Assembly (NCBI GenBank): GCA_910575555.1
Contig: CAJTFX010000010.1
Coordinates: 1 to 64,000, forward strand
DNA: 64,000 nt
Reading direction: 5' to 3'
From: Lachnospiraceae bacterium
GTDB taxonomy: Bacteria > Bacillota > Clostridia > Lachnospirales > Lachnospiraceae
The position numbers were made by a program, and so were the translations under genes. A model generated the notes under the pieces. The model was not told the DNA's origin and did no database searches. It saw nothing but the letters and a program-made list of their open reading frames with translations. Positions within the stretch are counted from its first letter, which is position 1. The number at the start of each line of letters is the position of its first letter. Below are positions 35,194-44,656 of the stretch, piece after piece.

Positions 35194-38100
35194 TTATTTT
35201 GCCTTAATGCTCTTCACTGCAGATGCGCCGGATGCGAAATCAGCTTTCAAGCCGTTGGTTCCAACTGCAACTACTTTGTAGTAATACTTCTTGCCCTTCT
35301 TAACTTTCTTGTCTACGAAAGAAGTAGAATTCTTCTTGGTGGTTCCAATCTTTTCGAAGCCTTTGCTCTTCTTAAGAGAACGATAGATTTCGTATTTGGA
35401 AGCTCCGTTTACTTTGTTAATCTTAATGGTTACTTTGCCCTTCTTAGCTGTCAGTTTCTTGATGCTTGGGCTAACCTTGTAGCAGATGCTTGCAGGCTTG
35501 CTGTAACCGGAAATTGTGTCACCGTTCTCGCCGAATGCCTGTACATAGTAATAATAAGTTACGCCTGTACGCAGGTTGCCGCGGTCAATTGCAGAGGTGG
35601 CAACAATGGTATTATTCTGTGCTTTGTATTCTTTGTACAGAACTACATTTGCAGAAGCTGATTCATCATTATTGCTCTCTTTTGCAATGGCTTCTACTCT
35701 GCCGTTTGTTTCATATGATTTCTTGTCTGCATTGTAGAAGGAAGCCGGGCTGGTGGAACGCCACACTTTGTAATATTTTGCACCAGAAACTTTCTTCCAG
35801 CTAATCTTTACAGCAGTAGTGCTTACGCCTTTTGCGTTTTTCTCAGTAATTTCTTTTGCTTTTACGCTCTGTGCAACTTTCAGCTTTTCATTGCCTTCCT
35901 GACTTACTTCTACAGGAGCTGACCATTTCTTATTGCCGTATGCACGTACGCGAATTACAACGTATTCATTTCCGGCAACATTTTTAATTGTATAGCTGTT
36001 TTTCTTTACGCTGGCAATTGTCCAGTGATCTTCATAGCCACCATAATAGCCACCTTCATAATCACCTTCATAATAATTATTATCGTATTTCTTGTAGCTT
36101 ACTTCATACTTGGTAGCAAACTTATCTTTGTCCCAGGTAACCTTTACATTTGTGCCGCTTACGCTGGTCTTTACATTCTTAGGTTCCTCTACCTTCATGA
36201 TAACGGAATCTGTCGCATAAATCTGTTTTGTAACTTTTTTAGACTTATAGCTTGCCACTACCACATAGGTGTAGGAAGCGTCTTTTTTCAGCTTCTTATC
36301 GGTCCAGGAAACTGTCTTTGCTTTCTTAATAGTCTTAACCAGTTCAAATTTCTTATTGGACTGCTGCTTTGCATAATTTCCAAATCCGTTAGATTTAGAA
36401 CGATTGGTGTCTGTGGATGTCAGGTAAGCACGGTAAATATCATACTGGGTTGCACCGGAAACCTTCGTCCATTTCAAGGTTGCGGAAGTCTTGCTCTTTT
36501 TGGTAACTCTCAGATCGATGTAATTGCTGTTTCCTGTTTCTGCTGAGAAATATACATAATCGCTGTAGACTTTCTTTGCTTTTGTTTCAGGATTGTAATA
36601 ATATGCTCTTGCTTTGTAATCATATACAGTGCTTTCTTTCAAGCCTTCGTCTGTGTACTCTGTGGAAGAAACAGTTTTAACTTTCTTATATTTCTTTCCG
36701 CTCTTACGATAAATCTCATACCCTGTAATTGCAGAATTGGTCTGATCAAAAATCATTGTAATGCTCTTCTTGCCGGATTTGGTGCTTGGCGCATCTATTC
36801 CAAGTCCAAGTGTTGCAGAGATTCTTCCTGATACAGACACATCATTGTAATGTACAAACTGAACTGGTTCTGCTTTGCCCTTTACCATAACGTTCTGGGT
36901 AGTCAGAGCAGTCCGGATATCGCCATGTTTGGAATCATCTACAGTCAGAACTGCAAAGTAATATTTCTTTCCCGGTTCAAGATCCAGAGCATTGCTTGAA
37001 ACATAATTCTGGCTTGCAGAAACAGAATATTCTTTAACCTGTTTATCAGCAAGTTCCATCTTATCTTTCAGGGCGGTTATGCCGGTCAGCTTCTGGGTTC
37101 TTCCTAAGGAATCCACACCGGTAGCATTCCGATACATATATGTATATTCCGGCGTCTGGAAAACCTTATCATTTTTGGAATAGATTACTCTTACATCTGC
37201 ATTAACATCTACCGGATTCCATACCAGACGGAAGGTACCGTCATCATTGTTTTCAATTTTCAGCCCGGTAGCTACAGGCGCATTTGTGTTTCTGTTGGCT
37301 GTAACAGCGCAGGGAGCGCAATAAGCGCCTTCCACTTCATTTTCATTGCTGTCGATTACAACTGCGCATACTCTGAAGTAAATATAGTTCACTTCTTTGC
37401 GAATCTCTTCGCCTTCTGCATCTACTTTAATATTTCCATTTTCATCATACTCATATACATATCCAGGGTTTGTATTATCATAATCGTAATAAGTTCTTGT
37501 TCCTGTACCGCCTACATTTGACCAGTCACTGTCTTTCAGTGTTGCAGTATTGACAGGATCTGCAGATTTATAACTCTGAATTTTATATCTGGATGCATCC
37601 GGAACTGCATTCCAGGAAATTCTTGCCTTCTTAGCATTTTTCTGAACCCATTTCAGGCCGGTTACAACAGGAACATTCACCTGTTTCTGAGACCAGTTGT
37701 ATGTAAATTCAGACCAATCGCCTGTTTTCACAATCTGTTTCGAGATAGCTCTTGTTCCGTAATACCAGTAATCCTCTGCATATTCGTCAGAAGCAACAAC
37801 TGTCTCGGTGTAATATACGGCTCTTACTTCATATTTTGCTTTTTCTGCAGCCGTATAAGACTTGGAAGAAGAACTGTTGTAGCTATTCGCTGTCTGAATC
37901 GGTTCTACAGTTTTCTTATCCTGGCTCACTGCAAGGTCGCCAAGTTCTACCGCCTGTCCGTCTACTTTAACCTGGTATCCAACTTTCAGAAGTTTTCCGC
38001 CGCTTTCTACCTCTGTCTCATTGGTGACTTCATTCCAGGAAATATTATGGTATTTCCGGTCAAAGGAAATCTCAGCGCTTTTCTCTGCATATGCAGTCCC

Positions 38101-38862
38101 TGTGTATGAATATACATATTCACCAGTTGTCTCATCCCATTTTCCATTGTCATTATACTTAATGCTTATTCCTCTATATGTTTTTCCATTTGCCAGATAA
38201 TAACTTGCACTCGTATCTGCTGCTGCCACTTTCTGTCCATAAGCAGCTTCTACGGCGCTTTGCATTGCATCATAACTTGCAAACGGACCACCTGGAATTG
38301 CACCCAGAATTTCCACTTCGTCTCTTTCAAGGAAATAGTACGATAATACGGGTTTATCCCAATCGGTAGTTTCATTACCATATTCATCTTTTATCACTGG
38401 ACGTTTTTCATAACAGCTATCATACTTTTTACCGTCTACATCATAAAATCCTGCCGTATCTGGCTTGGGCTGAAGCGTAGCCGGATAAACTTTCGCTACT
38501 TTACCGCTCAGAGTGCTGTTATCCTCGTCAAAGTATGCATAATACACATCACCCTTCTTATACAGCCCTGTCGCTGCATCCAGCAAAGTCTCCTTTGTGC
38601 CTGTTACCAGAACGCTGTCATATCTCAGCGCCGGATTCACATAGGCATAGTCCTTCTCCACCTGCCCGTCATCACTCTGCATCGTGTTGGAACTATACTT
38701 TCCTTCCAGTCCAATTACCTTGGACACGCCGCTCACTGCGCCCTTATCTGTGGTTTCCACAGTCAAGTTCTCTGCCGCAAAAGCAGGAACTACGTCTGTC
38801 ATCACCATTGCCGCTGCCAGTATGGCTGCTGCAACGCGTGCGGTCATTCCACCTTTCCTCAT
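35194..38862 (-). CDS. Large secreted Fn3-repeat surface protein, copy 2
   Basis: 1222 residues from MRKGGMTARVAAAI, with AAAGGAG before the ATG at 38862; an ORF start 27 codons upstream is in the leader. Layout equals copy 1: signal peptide ending VPAFAA, the domain starting DKGAVSGVSKVIGLEGKYS, Fn3-like repeats and a Lys-rich end ASAVKSIKAK. The last 500 residues are nearly the same as copy 1, while the region around 100-230 and linkers differ clearly. It has its own promoter, with a C10 tract about 50 bases upstream of the -35. Unknown function; probably cell-surface adhesion or binding. Confidence 0.85.
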   Translation of the reverse strand: MRKGGMTARVAAAILAAAMVMTDVVPAFAAENLTVETTDKGAVSGVSKVIGLEGKYSSNTMQSDDGQVEKDYAYVNPALRYDSVLVTGTKETLLDAATGLYKKGDVYYAYFDEDNSTLSGKVAKVYPATLQPKPDTAGFYDVDGKKYDSCYEKRPVIKDEYGNETTDWDKPVLSYYFLERDEVEILGAIPGGPFASYDAMQSAVEAAYGQKVAAADTSASYYLANGKTYRGISIKYNDNGKWDETTGEYVYSYTGTAYAEKSAEISFDRKYHNISWNEVTNETEVESGGKLLKVGYQVKVDGQAVELGDLAVSQDKKTVEPIQTANSYNSSSSKSYTAAEKAKYEVRAVYYTETVVASDEYAEDYWYYGTRAISKQIVKTGDWSEFTYNWSQKQVNVPVVTGLKWVQKNAKKARISWNAVPDASRYKIQSYKSADPVNTATLKDSDWSNVGGTGTRTYYDYDNTNPGYVYEYDENGNIKVDAEGEEIRKEVNYIYFRVCAVVIDSNENEVEGAYCAPCAVTANRNTNAPVATGLKIENNDDGTFRLVWNPVDVNADVRVIYSKNDKVFQTPEYTYMYRNATGVDSLGRTQKLTGITALKDKMELADKQVKEYSVSASQNYVSSNALDLEPGKKYYFAVLTVDDSKHGDIRTALTTQNVMVKGKAEPVQFVHYNDVSVSGRISATLGLGIDAPSTKSGKKSITMIFDQTNSAITGYEIYRKSGKKYKKVKTVSSTEYTDEGLKESTVYDYKARAYYYNPETKAKKVYSDYVYFSAETGNSNYIDLRVTKKSKTSATLKWTKVSGATQYDIYRAYLTSTDTNRSKSNGFGNYAKQQSNKKFELVKTIKKAKTVSWTDKKLKKDASYTYVVVASYKSKKVTKQIYATDSVIMKVEEPKNVKTSVSGTNVKVTWDKDKFATKYEVSYKKYDNNYYEGDYEGGYYGGYEDHWTIASVKKNSYTIKNVAGNEYVVIRVRAYGNKKWSAPVEVSQEGNEKLKVAQSVKAKEITEKNAKGVSTTAVKISWKKVSGAKYYKVWRSTSPASFYNADKKSYETNGRVEAIAKESNNDESASANVVLYKEYKAQNNTIVATSAIDRGNLRTGVTYYYYVQAFGENGDTISGYSKPASICYKVSPSIKKLTAKKGKVTIKINKVNGASKYEIYRSLKKSKGFEKIGTTKKNSTSFVDKKVKKGKKYYYKVVAVGTNGLKADFASGASAVKSIKAK

Positions 38863-39004
38863 AAAAAAACTCCTTTCATAAATGAATAAAATTGTATCAT
38901 TCTGTGACTCCTTTGCAAAAAGCTGCAATTTTATCAATCCCATATGACAGATTCATAAAATCTTCAACTTTATTTCACAATCTCTTCACAAATGACCTTT
39001 CTCT

Positions 39005-39033
39005 ATTCTAGACCCACTAACAGAAAAAGTCAA
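39005..39033 (-). promoter_or_regulatory. Promoter of Fn3 protein copy 2
   Basis: TTGACT (39028-39033), 17 bases, TAGAAT (39005-39010) on the - strand. Leader of about 135 bases shares ATTTGTGAAGA, TGTGAAA and AAAGTTGAA with copy 1. Confidence 0.8.
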
Positions 39034-39081
39034 TTGTTATCTGTTAATTTTTTTCTTTTTTGTTTATTTTGTATATTTTTA

Positions 39082-39091
39082 CCCCCCCCCC
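39082..39091. repeat. C10 homopolymer upstream of the Fn3 copy 2 promoter
   Basis: Ten C in a row (G10 on the transcribed-direction strand), 49 bases upstream of the -35 box. The region around it is AT-rich, so the tract is striking. The homologous region ahead of copy 1 lacks it. Confidence 0.85.
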
Positions 39092-39233
39092 TATCATTTT
39101 CTGGCTTTATATAATTTTTATAATAATTTTCTGATAATTATTTCCCTTTTTACTTATATCTGATTTTTTAAAACAATATACACATTTCTCACCTTTGTTT
39201 CCCATGTTATCTTACAAATCTCCATCGTTGGAA

Positions 39234-39593
39234 TTACACCGTGATACTGCGGGCCGTATTTGCAAATTCGCACAGAATCCGAACTGCGCTCTCCCGTTGG
39301 GAATCGTCCAGATGATTTAACAGGCCCTGGATCAGTTCCGCCTGAATGCTTTCCTGCTCTCCGAAAATCAGATAGTCCACTGAAACATGGGAGCCTGTGC
39401 TGATTTTATAGAGAGTTTTGGAAGTAATACTTTTTTCTCCCCGCTCTACGGCAGCCAGAAAACTTTCTGAAATGCCGCATAATTTGCTGAATTCATCCCT
39501 GGTCATCCGAAGGGTTTCCCGCACCCGGCGGATGCGGCATCCCACCGACCGGTTAAAATCTTTCTCTATTTCTACCATAGTTTTCTCCATCAT
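39234..39593 (-). CDS. XRE-type HTH transcriptional regulator
   Basis: About 119 residues. A lambda-repressor-like helix-turn-helix occupies about 16-70 (CRIRRVRETLRMTRDEFSKL, then SESFLAAVERGEKSI); the rest is helical (LLNHLDDSQRESAVRILCEF). Several in-frame starts lie close together (39599 TTG, 39593 and 39590 ATG, 39578 ATG behind GGAG), so the exact start is open. It stands between the Fn3 gene and the Ig-like gene in the same direction and might regulate one of them. Confidence 0.8.
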   Translation of the reverse strand: MMEKTMVEIEKDFNRSVGCRIRRVRETLRMTRDEFSKLCGISESFLAAVERGEKSITSKTLYKISTGSHVSVDYLIFGEQESIQAELIQGLLNHLDDSQRESAVRILCEFANTARSITV

Positions 39594-39611
39594 TGGCAAT
39601 TCCTGTGTTTA

Positions 39612-39641
39612 AAACGCGCCAGAAGAGCTCTTCTGACGCGT
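39612..39641 (-). terminator. Probable terminator after the Ig-like gene
   Basis: Arms ACGCGCCAGAAGA and TCTTCTGACGCGT with one mismatch; on the - strand the right arm is followed by TTTTAAAC, a short U-run. Confidence 0.55.
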
Positions 39642-39653
39642 CGGATCATTTCA

Positions 39654-41036
39654 TTATTTCTTTACTGTAATCCTGCAGGCTGCTTTCTTGCCGCTGGATG
39701 TTTTTACCGTAATGGTAGCTGTTCCTTTTTTCACTGCAGTTACTTTGCCGTATTTGTCTACTTTTGCCACTTTCTTGTTGGAGCTGCTCCATTTCAGGGT
39801 ATCGGTAGATTTTGCCGGTTTCATAGTTGCCTTTAAGGTAAGTGTCTTTTTCACCTTTAAGCTGGCTTTTTTCTTATTCAGAGTTACCTTGGTGGATTTC
39901 GTCGCTTTAGACGCAACATTTACCTTAACCGTTGCTTTTTTGCTTCCGGCTTTGGCGGTAATCGTTGCGGTTCCTTTTTTCTTTGCGCTGATTTTGCCAT
40001 TCTTAACAGTTGCTACTTTCTTGTTGGAAGTAGACCATGTTACCTTGTCTGTGGTATTGGAAGGCGTAACGGTTGCTTTGACAGTAACGCTCTTGCCTTT
40101 TACCATATAAATTTTCTTGGTGTTTAAAGTAACTTTCTTAGCCGGAACTTTCTTCTCTGTCTGAGGCGCATTTACCGTCACTGTACAGGTTGCAGTTTTA
40201 TCCCCTGCTTTGGCGGTGATTGTGGCAGTTCCTTTTTCCACTGCGGTTACAGTGCCGTTTGATACGGTTGCAACTTTTGCGTCAGAAGTAGACCATGTCA
40301 CAGTTTTGTTGGTGGCATTGGCAGGCGCTACGGTGGCTGTTAAAGTTTTGGTTTTTCCCTTGTCCAGGGTAATGGCAGTTGCGTCTAATTTGACTTCGGT
40401 AACTGCTATGACGGCGGGCGTGGTGGGCTTTTTGGGCTTTACAGTCACTTTACAGGCAGCCTGAGCATCTCCCACTTTGGCAGTGATTGTGGCAGGCCCT
40501 GCCTTAACCGCTGTTACAGTTCCATTTGATACGGTAGCTACCCTTGAATCACTGGTAAGCCACTGTACGGTCTGGTTCTTATTTGGCGTTACAGTTGCTG
40601 TTAAAACAGCTGTTGTACCTTCTTCCAGGGAAATTTCTTTCTTATTTAATGTAACTGTTGTTTGCTCCACAGGCGGCTTTTCTTCCGGTGTACTTCCGGG
40701 TGTGCTTCCCGGCGTACTTCCGGGTGTGCTTCCCGGCGTACTGCCCGGTGTGCTTCCGGGTGTGCTTCCCGGCGTACTTCCGGGTGTGCTTCCCGGCGTA
40801 CTGCCCGGTGTGCTTCCGGGTGTGCTTCCCGGCGTACTGCCCGGTGTGCTTCCTGGCGTGCTTCCCGGTGTGCTTCCTGGCGTACTTCCCGGCGTACTGC
40901 CCTCAGTTGCTTCCTGCGTCAACGCTGCTTTTCCGGATTCTGTATTTGCTGCTGCAACTACAGTAAAGCTTCCCAACACCATTGTCGCTGAAAGTAAAAT
41001 TGCTACATTTTTCTTTGACAAAAACTTCATTTTCAT
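39654..41036 (-). CDS. Secreted protein with GSTP repeats and four BIg_2 domains
   Basis: 460 residues. A signal peptide ends near VVAAA; a short acidic stretch leads to 18 exact GSTP repeats (about 46-117), then four bacterial Ig-like (BIg_2) domains, each with a VTLN-type first strand and an SDxKVATVSNGTVTAV core. The last domain ends in ACRITVKK with no anchor. GSTP arrays form extended, probably glycosylated, stalks. The protein is likely surface-exposed; the binding target is unknown. It has a consensus promoter and faces the GT-C gene at 41267 divergently. Confidence 0.85.
   Translation of the reverse strand: MKMKFLSKKNVAILLSATMVLGSFTVVAAANTESGKAALTQEATEGSTPGSTPGSTPGSTPGSTPGSTPGSTPGSTPGSTPGSTPGSTPGSTPGSTPGSTPGSTPGSTPGSTPGSTPEEKPPVEQTTVTLNKKEISLEEGTTAVLTATVTPNKNQTVQWLTSDSRVATVSNGTVTAVKAGPATITAKVGDAQAACKVTVKPKKPTTPAVIAVTEVKLDATAITLDKGKTKTLTATVAPANATNKTVTWSTSDAKVATVSNGTVTAVEKGTATITAKAGDKTATCTVTVNAPQTEKKVPAKKVTLNTKKIYMVKGKSVTVKATVTPSNTTDKVTWSTSNKKVATVKNGKISAKKKGTATITAKAGSKKATVKVNVASKATKSTKVTLNKKKASLKVKKTLTLKATMKPAKSTDTLKWSSSNKKVAKVDKYGKVTAVKKGTATITVKTSSGKKAACRITVKK
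40686..40901 (-). repeat. 18 x 12-bp tandem repeat (GSTP coding)
   Basis: 216 bases of units whose + strand form is CGGTGTACTTCC with synonymous variants. Variants recur every five units, so a 60-bp super-repeat was itself duplicated. Unit length is a multiple of three, so copy changes keep the frame. Confidence 0.95.
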
Positions 41037-41099
41037 TTTGTGTCTTTCCTCCTCTTTCTATTCCAAGTACATTCTGATTTTGTACTTTTGGTAGTTACG

Positions 41100-41128
41100 A
41101 TTATATACCCTGTATTTCTTTGTGTCAA
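41100..41128 (-). promoter_or_regulatory. Promoter of the Ig-like protein gene
   Basis: TTGACA (41123-41128), 17 bases, TATAAT (41100-41105): a perfect sigma-A consensus about 65 bases ahead of the start. Confidence 0.85.
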
Positions 41129-41266
41129 TTATTTTACGATTAATTTTCATATTTTTTTTGACTTTTAATCTATATTCATATATTATATGATTAAAATTAG
41201 AAACAGTAGGATTCCTGAAAAAAGATTCGCTCAGCAATCCAAACCTGTTCAGAACGAAAGGAATGC

Positions 41267-42643
41267 ATGATTATTATGGAAATTACAACAAAAAATGTTT
41301 CAGTGATTTTAATTACACTGCTGTTTGCCGCTTTGTCTGCCTTTTTTTATTTTCTGCTGTTTGGGGAAAAAGAGAAACATCCTTTTTCTGAACCTGTCTC
41401 CAAAGAAGGCGCCGGAATGAATCTCCTGCTGATTCTGACAGTGGCATTATTTCTGCGGCTGCCATGTACGGTGCTAAGCCATGACGGCGATTTACGCTAC
41501 TTTATGAATGCCTCGGAAGAATTTCTCACCCAGGGATTTTTCGGATTTTTTTCCAGATGGCACATTGTCTATCCTCCGTTTTTTGAATATTTACTGTTTC
41601 TCATTGGAAAAATCTCCTCTTTTTTGGGAATCACCTTTGTATTCGGCAGTAAACTGACTACTTTTATTTTCAAAATTCCCGGTATTATCTGTGATTTACT
41701 GACGGGCTATGCGCTTTATCATATGACGGCGAAGCAGCAATCCAGAGAACTGGCTCTGATCCTGTCACTTCTGTACCTGTTTTGTCCGGTTACAATTTTA
41801 GATTCCGCCTATATCGGACAGGTAGACTCTATTTACAGCCTTTTTACGCTGCTGACGGTTTATCTGATTTGTACCAAACGTCTGGAGTTGAGCTATTTTT
41901 CCTTTGCTGCAGGATTTCTGTTTAAATATCAGATTATTTTTATTACGCCTGTACTGATTTTTGGAATTGTAACTCAGGTGATTTTAACGGACTTCAGCTG
42001 GAAACGGTTTTATCATCATCTCCGGGCAGGTTTGGCCGCCATAGGATGTATTCTGCTGTCCTATCTTCCTTTCCTGTATAAGCCTTCCACCGGCGAATTC
42101 CGTCCCGGCGATTTATTGCTCACCTTCGGAAACTCCCTGGGCAGTTATGGAAGGGCCTCCTTGAATGCCTATAACTTATGGACTTTAGCCGGATACAACC
42201 TTATGGATGAACAAACAGCATTCGGGCCCCTTTCCTGCAAAACCTGGGGCAGCATTGCAATCCTGGCCCTGGTCTGCGCTTCCATTGTTCTGTTCCTAAA
42301 ATACAGGAAAGATACTTCTGCGTTTCCCATGATCGGGGCATTTTTGATTTTCGGCATGTACTGCTTTTCCACAAAGATGATGGGACGCTACCTGTTTCCG
42401 GCCCTGGGGCTTCTGTTTCTGGGATTTATTCTAAAGCCCGACAGGAAACGGTTCCTTTGCGCGCTGCTCCCTGCCAACCTGCTGTTTTGCTGCATAGTAC
42501 TGGATTATCTGTATTATCCTTATTCTGCTTACCGGCCGGAGCTTTTAATGCCCAGAATACTGTCAATTCTGGTGCTCTTGTGCTTCGGATTTCTGGTGTT
42601 TACGATGGTGGAAGAGATTCGTCATAAGTCTAAAGCAGATTAG
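41267..42643 (+). CDS. GT-C type integral membrane glycosyltransferase
   Basis: 458 residues with about ten hydrophobic helices. The first outer loop carries LSHDGDLRYF, acidic residues placed as in GT-C enzymes that use polyprenyl-phosphate sugars; YPPFFEYLLFLIG and IICDLLTGYALY resemble GPI-mannosyltransferase/GT87-like relatives. A second ATG three codons in is also possible. The gene runs toward the surface-glycan operon, and both end at a shared hairpin. It probably adds a sugar to a wall polymer or protein outside the membrane. Confidence 0.7.
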   Translation: MIIMEITTKNVSVILITLLFAALSAFFYFLLFGEKEKHPFSEPVSKEGAGMNLLLILTVALFLRLPCTVLSHDGDLRYFMNASEEFLTQGFFGFFSRWHIVYPPFFEYLLFLIGKISSFLGITFVFGSKLTTFIFKIPGIICDLLTGYALYHMTAKQQSRELALILSLLYLFCPVTILDSAYIGQVDSIYSLFTLLTVYLICTKRLELSYFSFAAGFLFKYQIIFITPVLIFGIVTQVILTDFSWKRFYHHLRAGLAAIGCILLSYLPFLYKPSTGEFRPGDLLLTFGNSLGSYGRASLNAYNLWTLAGYNLMDEQTAFGPLSCKTWGSIAILALVCASIVLFLKYRKDTSAFPMIGAFLIFGMYCFSTKMMGRYLFPALGLLFLGFILKPDRKRFLCALLPANLLFCCIVLDYLYYPYSAYRPELLMPRILSILVLLCFGFLVFTMVEEIRHKSKAD

Positions 42644-42676
42644 AATCCCCGGCAGCCGGAATGAATTTCAAACAGA

Positions 42677-42714
42677 CGGGGCAGTTGGTATTCTCATTTT
42701 CCAACTGCCCCATT
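42677..42714. terminator. Hairpin between convergent glycosyltransferase genes
   Basis: Arms GGGGCAGTTGG and CCAACTGCCCC around TATTCTCATTTT. It lies between the stops at 42643 (+) and 42764 (-) and can serve both. Confidence 0.8.
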
Positions 42715-42763
42715 TATTGCTTAATCATGAATCACTGTCCGTTCCATGGACTTCACGATCCTA

Positions 42764-44656
42764 TCAAACATCCTCTTCTCTCAGCGCTCCTTCCGTGAAA
42801 ATATAGCTTCCCTCATAGATGACAAATTCCCCCTGCTTTTTCCCGTAATACTCTTTTCCATCCACTTCAAATTTCCCGGTCTGGCGAATTCCGTTTTTAT
42901 AATAAAACCTGTAATCTCCAAGTTGATAAAATCCCGTATAGTTCTCCAGGCTTCTGTCAAATCCAAACTTGTATACACACACTAAATTCCCAATTTGATC
43001 CACATAATCTATTTTGGTTGCCCCATAGTCCATCAGCGTTGAAAAAAACGCGTCTGTATAACGATCCCAGACAAGCAGCTCCGGCTGATAATCCATCAGA
43101 AAATATACATTGTCATTTTCAAATGTCCTCATGGACAATTCTTCTAATCCAAACTGTTTCAGTTTTTTATAATAAATATCTGAGCGCCAGTTGCTTCCTC
43201 CGAAAAACATGGCATTATTGGGTTTCTCTTCCAGATAAATCTCATCTTTATCCCCAGGCGCATAATTCCAGAGCATATGAATATAGATGTTTTCTTTATG
43301 CTCCAGTAAATATTCATTGATCTTTTTCGTATAGCTTTTATTCCATTCTGCCTGGGCAATCCGGCCCGGTGAATAGAGCGTTTCTCCGCAGGCCGTCCCT
43401 CCGTACAGCAGCGCGGCCAAAAGAATCAACTGTCCCACGCCTTTGCTTTTCGTTTCCATATGCAGCCAGTACTTAAGCAGAAAAAACCATAAAATTACAA
43501 TTCCCGGTATCATAATTACACTGTAAACCCGGGTGGGAAGCCTGCCCTGTATACACAGGTACACTGTCAGCGCAATCGTCCCGGCAATATGAAAAACCAC
43601 AAACACTGATTCCGGTTCGCCTATTCTGGTAAAATACACCAGACTTATCACTATAGCCGTATACATCAATATGGTAATTCCCAGAAAAAAACGGCTTCCA
43701 TATACCTGTTTTGCCCAGACCAGCCAGATTGGTTCTCTGTTCCATAATTCCTTTCCGCGCTCTTTCGTTTTTTCAGCAATTGCCTGCAGGTTTTCTCCTG
43801 TCACCCGTTCATCCAGAAAACACCAGTTGCCCACCGACACTGCCAGCTTGCTGTCCCAGCCGATACTGTCGAAAAATTCCGGATCTTCCCCATACTGCAG
43901 GCGGGGATAATCCATATACTGAATCCTTCCCCTGTTAAATTCCCGGAATTCGTCTGTCTCTGTCTGACTGGCAACATACTTATCATATTGATGGCATCCC
44001 AAAAAAGACGCGCCGAACACAACCAGGTACACAACCAGGGCCGCAACCATTTTCCGGTTCCAGCCTTCCTCTCTCACACAATAATAAAACACACACAAGC
44101 TCAGATAACAGGCCAGAACCATGCCCGTTTCATACCGGATCAGCGAGCCGAACAAACAGGCAAGACAGGGAATCAGAATATCCCGAATCCTGATTCTGCC
44201 TTTGCCGGGCAGCAGAAGAGACGTCAAAAATCCCAAAGCAAAAATAACCGGAACCACCGTAAAAGCGCTTCTGGACAAATAATAGGGCCAGAGAAAAAAA
44301 GAGCAAAATGCAATGGGAAGATAAGTCATAATCCTGCCTGCATCCTCTGTCCGGCACAAGATCAGCCAATTTCTGTACATGTAATAAATTCCGGTCAGCA
44401 TACACAGAATGCTCATTACATACCACCACTGAATCTGCGGAAGCATCCGGTAGAAAAAAGATAAAAGATACCCCAGAATACAGTTGATAAACTGATGGTA
44501 TGGATAGGGCGTCCCTGTAGTGAAACCGGAAAGCGCATTCTGTATTCCATGATCATCATTTGTCATGTATCCCATTGGCAGTGCAATAGCTGTAAAGAAA
44601 TAAAGCAGCCCTGTCAAACCAAGGGCTATCATCGACTCTTTTCTATTTTTCTTCAT
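42764..44656 (-). CDS. Polytopic membrane protein, probable GT-C glycosyltransferase
   Basis: 630 residues. About ten to twelve helices lie within the first 415. The first outer loop has YMTNDDHGIQNALSGF, an Asp pair of GT-C type; a soluble C-terminal domain of about 190 residues follows. It ends with a beta-hairpin-like YYKNGIRQTGKFEVDGKEYY. The family is not certain (GtrII-like or another oligosaccharide transferase). It is the last gene of the glycan operon; its start overlaps the flippase end by 14 bases. AAAGGA precedes the ATG. Likely role: transfer of the lipid-linked sugar outside the membrane. Confidence 0.6.
   Translation of the reverse strand: MKKNRKESMIALGLTGLLYFFTAIALPMGYMTNDDHGIQNALSGFTTGTPYPYHQFINCILGYLLSFFYRMLPQIQWWYVMSILCMLTGIYYMYRNWLILCRTEDAGRIMTYLPIAFCSFFLWPYYLSRSAFTVVPVIFALGFLTSLLLPGKGRIRIRDILIPCLACLFGSLIRYETGMVLACYLSLCVFYYCVREEGWNRKMVAALVVYLVVFGASFLGCHQYDKYVASQTETDEFREFNRGRIQYMDYPRLQYGEDPEFFDSIGWDSKLAVSVGNWCFLDERVTGENLQAIAEKTKERGKELWNREPIWLVWAKQVYGSRFFLGITILMYTAIVISLVYFTRIGEPESVFVVFHIAGTIALTVYLCIQGRLPTRVYSVIMIPGIVILWFFLLKYWLHMETKSKGVGQLILLAALLYGGTACGETLYSPGRIAQAEWNKSYTKKINEYLLEHKENIYIHMLWNYAPGDKDEIYLEEKPNNAMFFGGSNWRSDIYYKKLKQFGLEELSMRTFENDNVYFLMDYQPELLVWDRYTDAFFSTLMDYGATKIDYVDQIGNLVCVYKFGFDRSLENYTGFYQLGDYRFYYKNGIRQTGKFEVDGKEYYGKKQGEFVIYEGSYIFTEGALREEDV

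Noticed and set aside
32100-38900. Many + strand frames opposite the Fn3 genes
   Set aside because: They mirror the Lys- and Tyr-rich repeats, show no consistent starts and carry no domains.
40686-40901. Regular short repeats that could be taken for a CRISPR array
   Set aside because: Units are 12 bases, contiguous without spacers and in frame with a coding gene.
40477-41094. A 205-codon + strand frame with many GVLP repeats
   Set aside because: It is the complementary reading of the GSTP repeat region; the - strand gene has a signal peptide, promoter and Ig-like domains.
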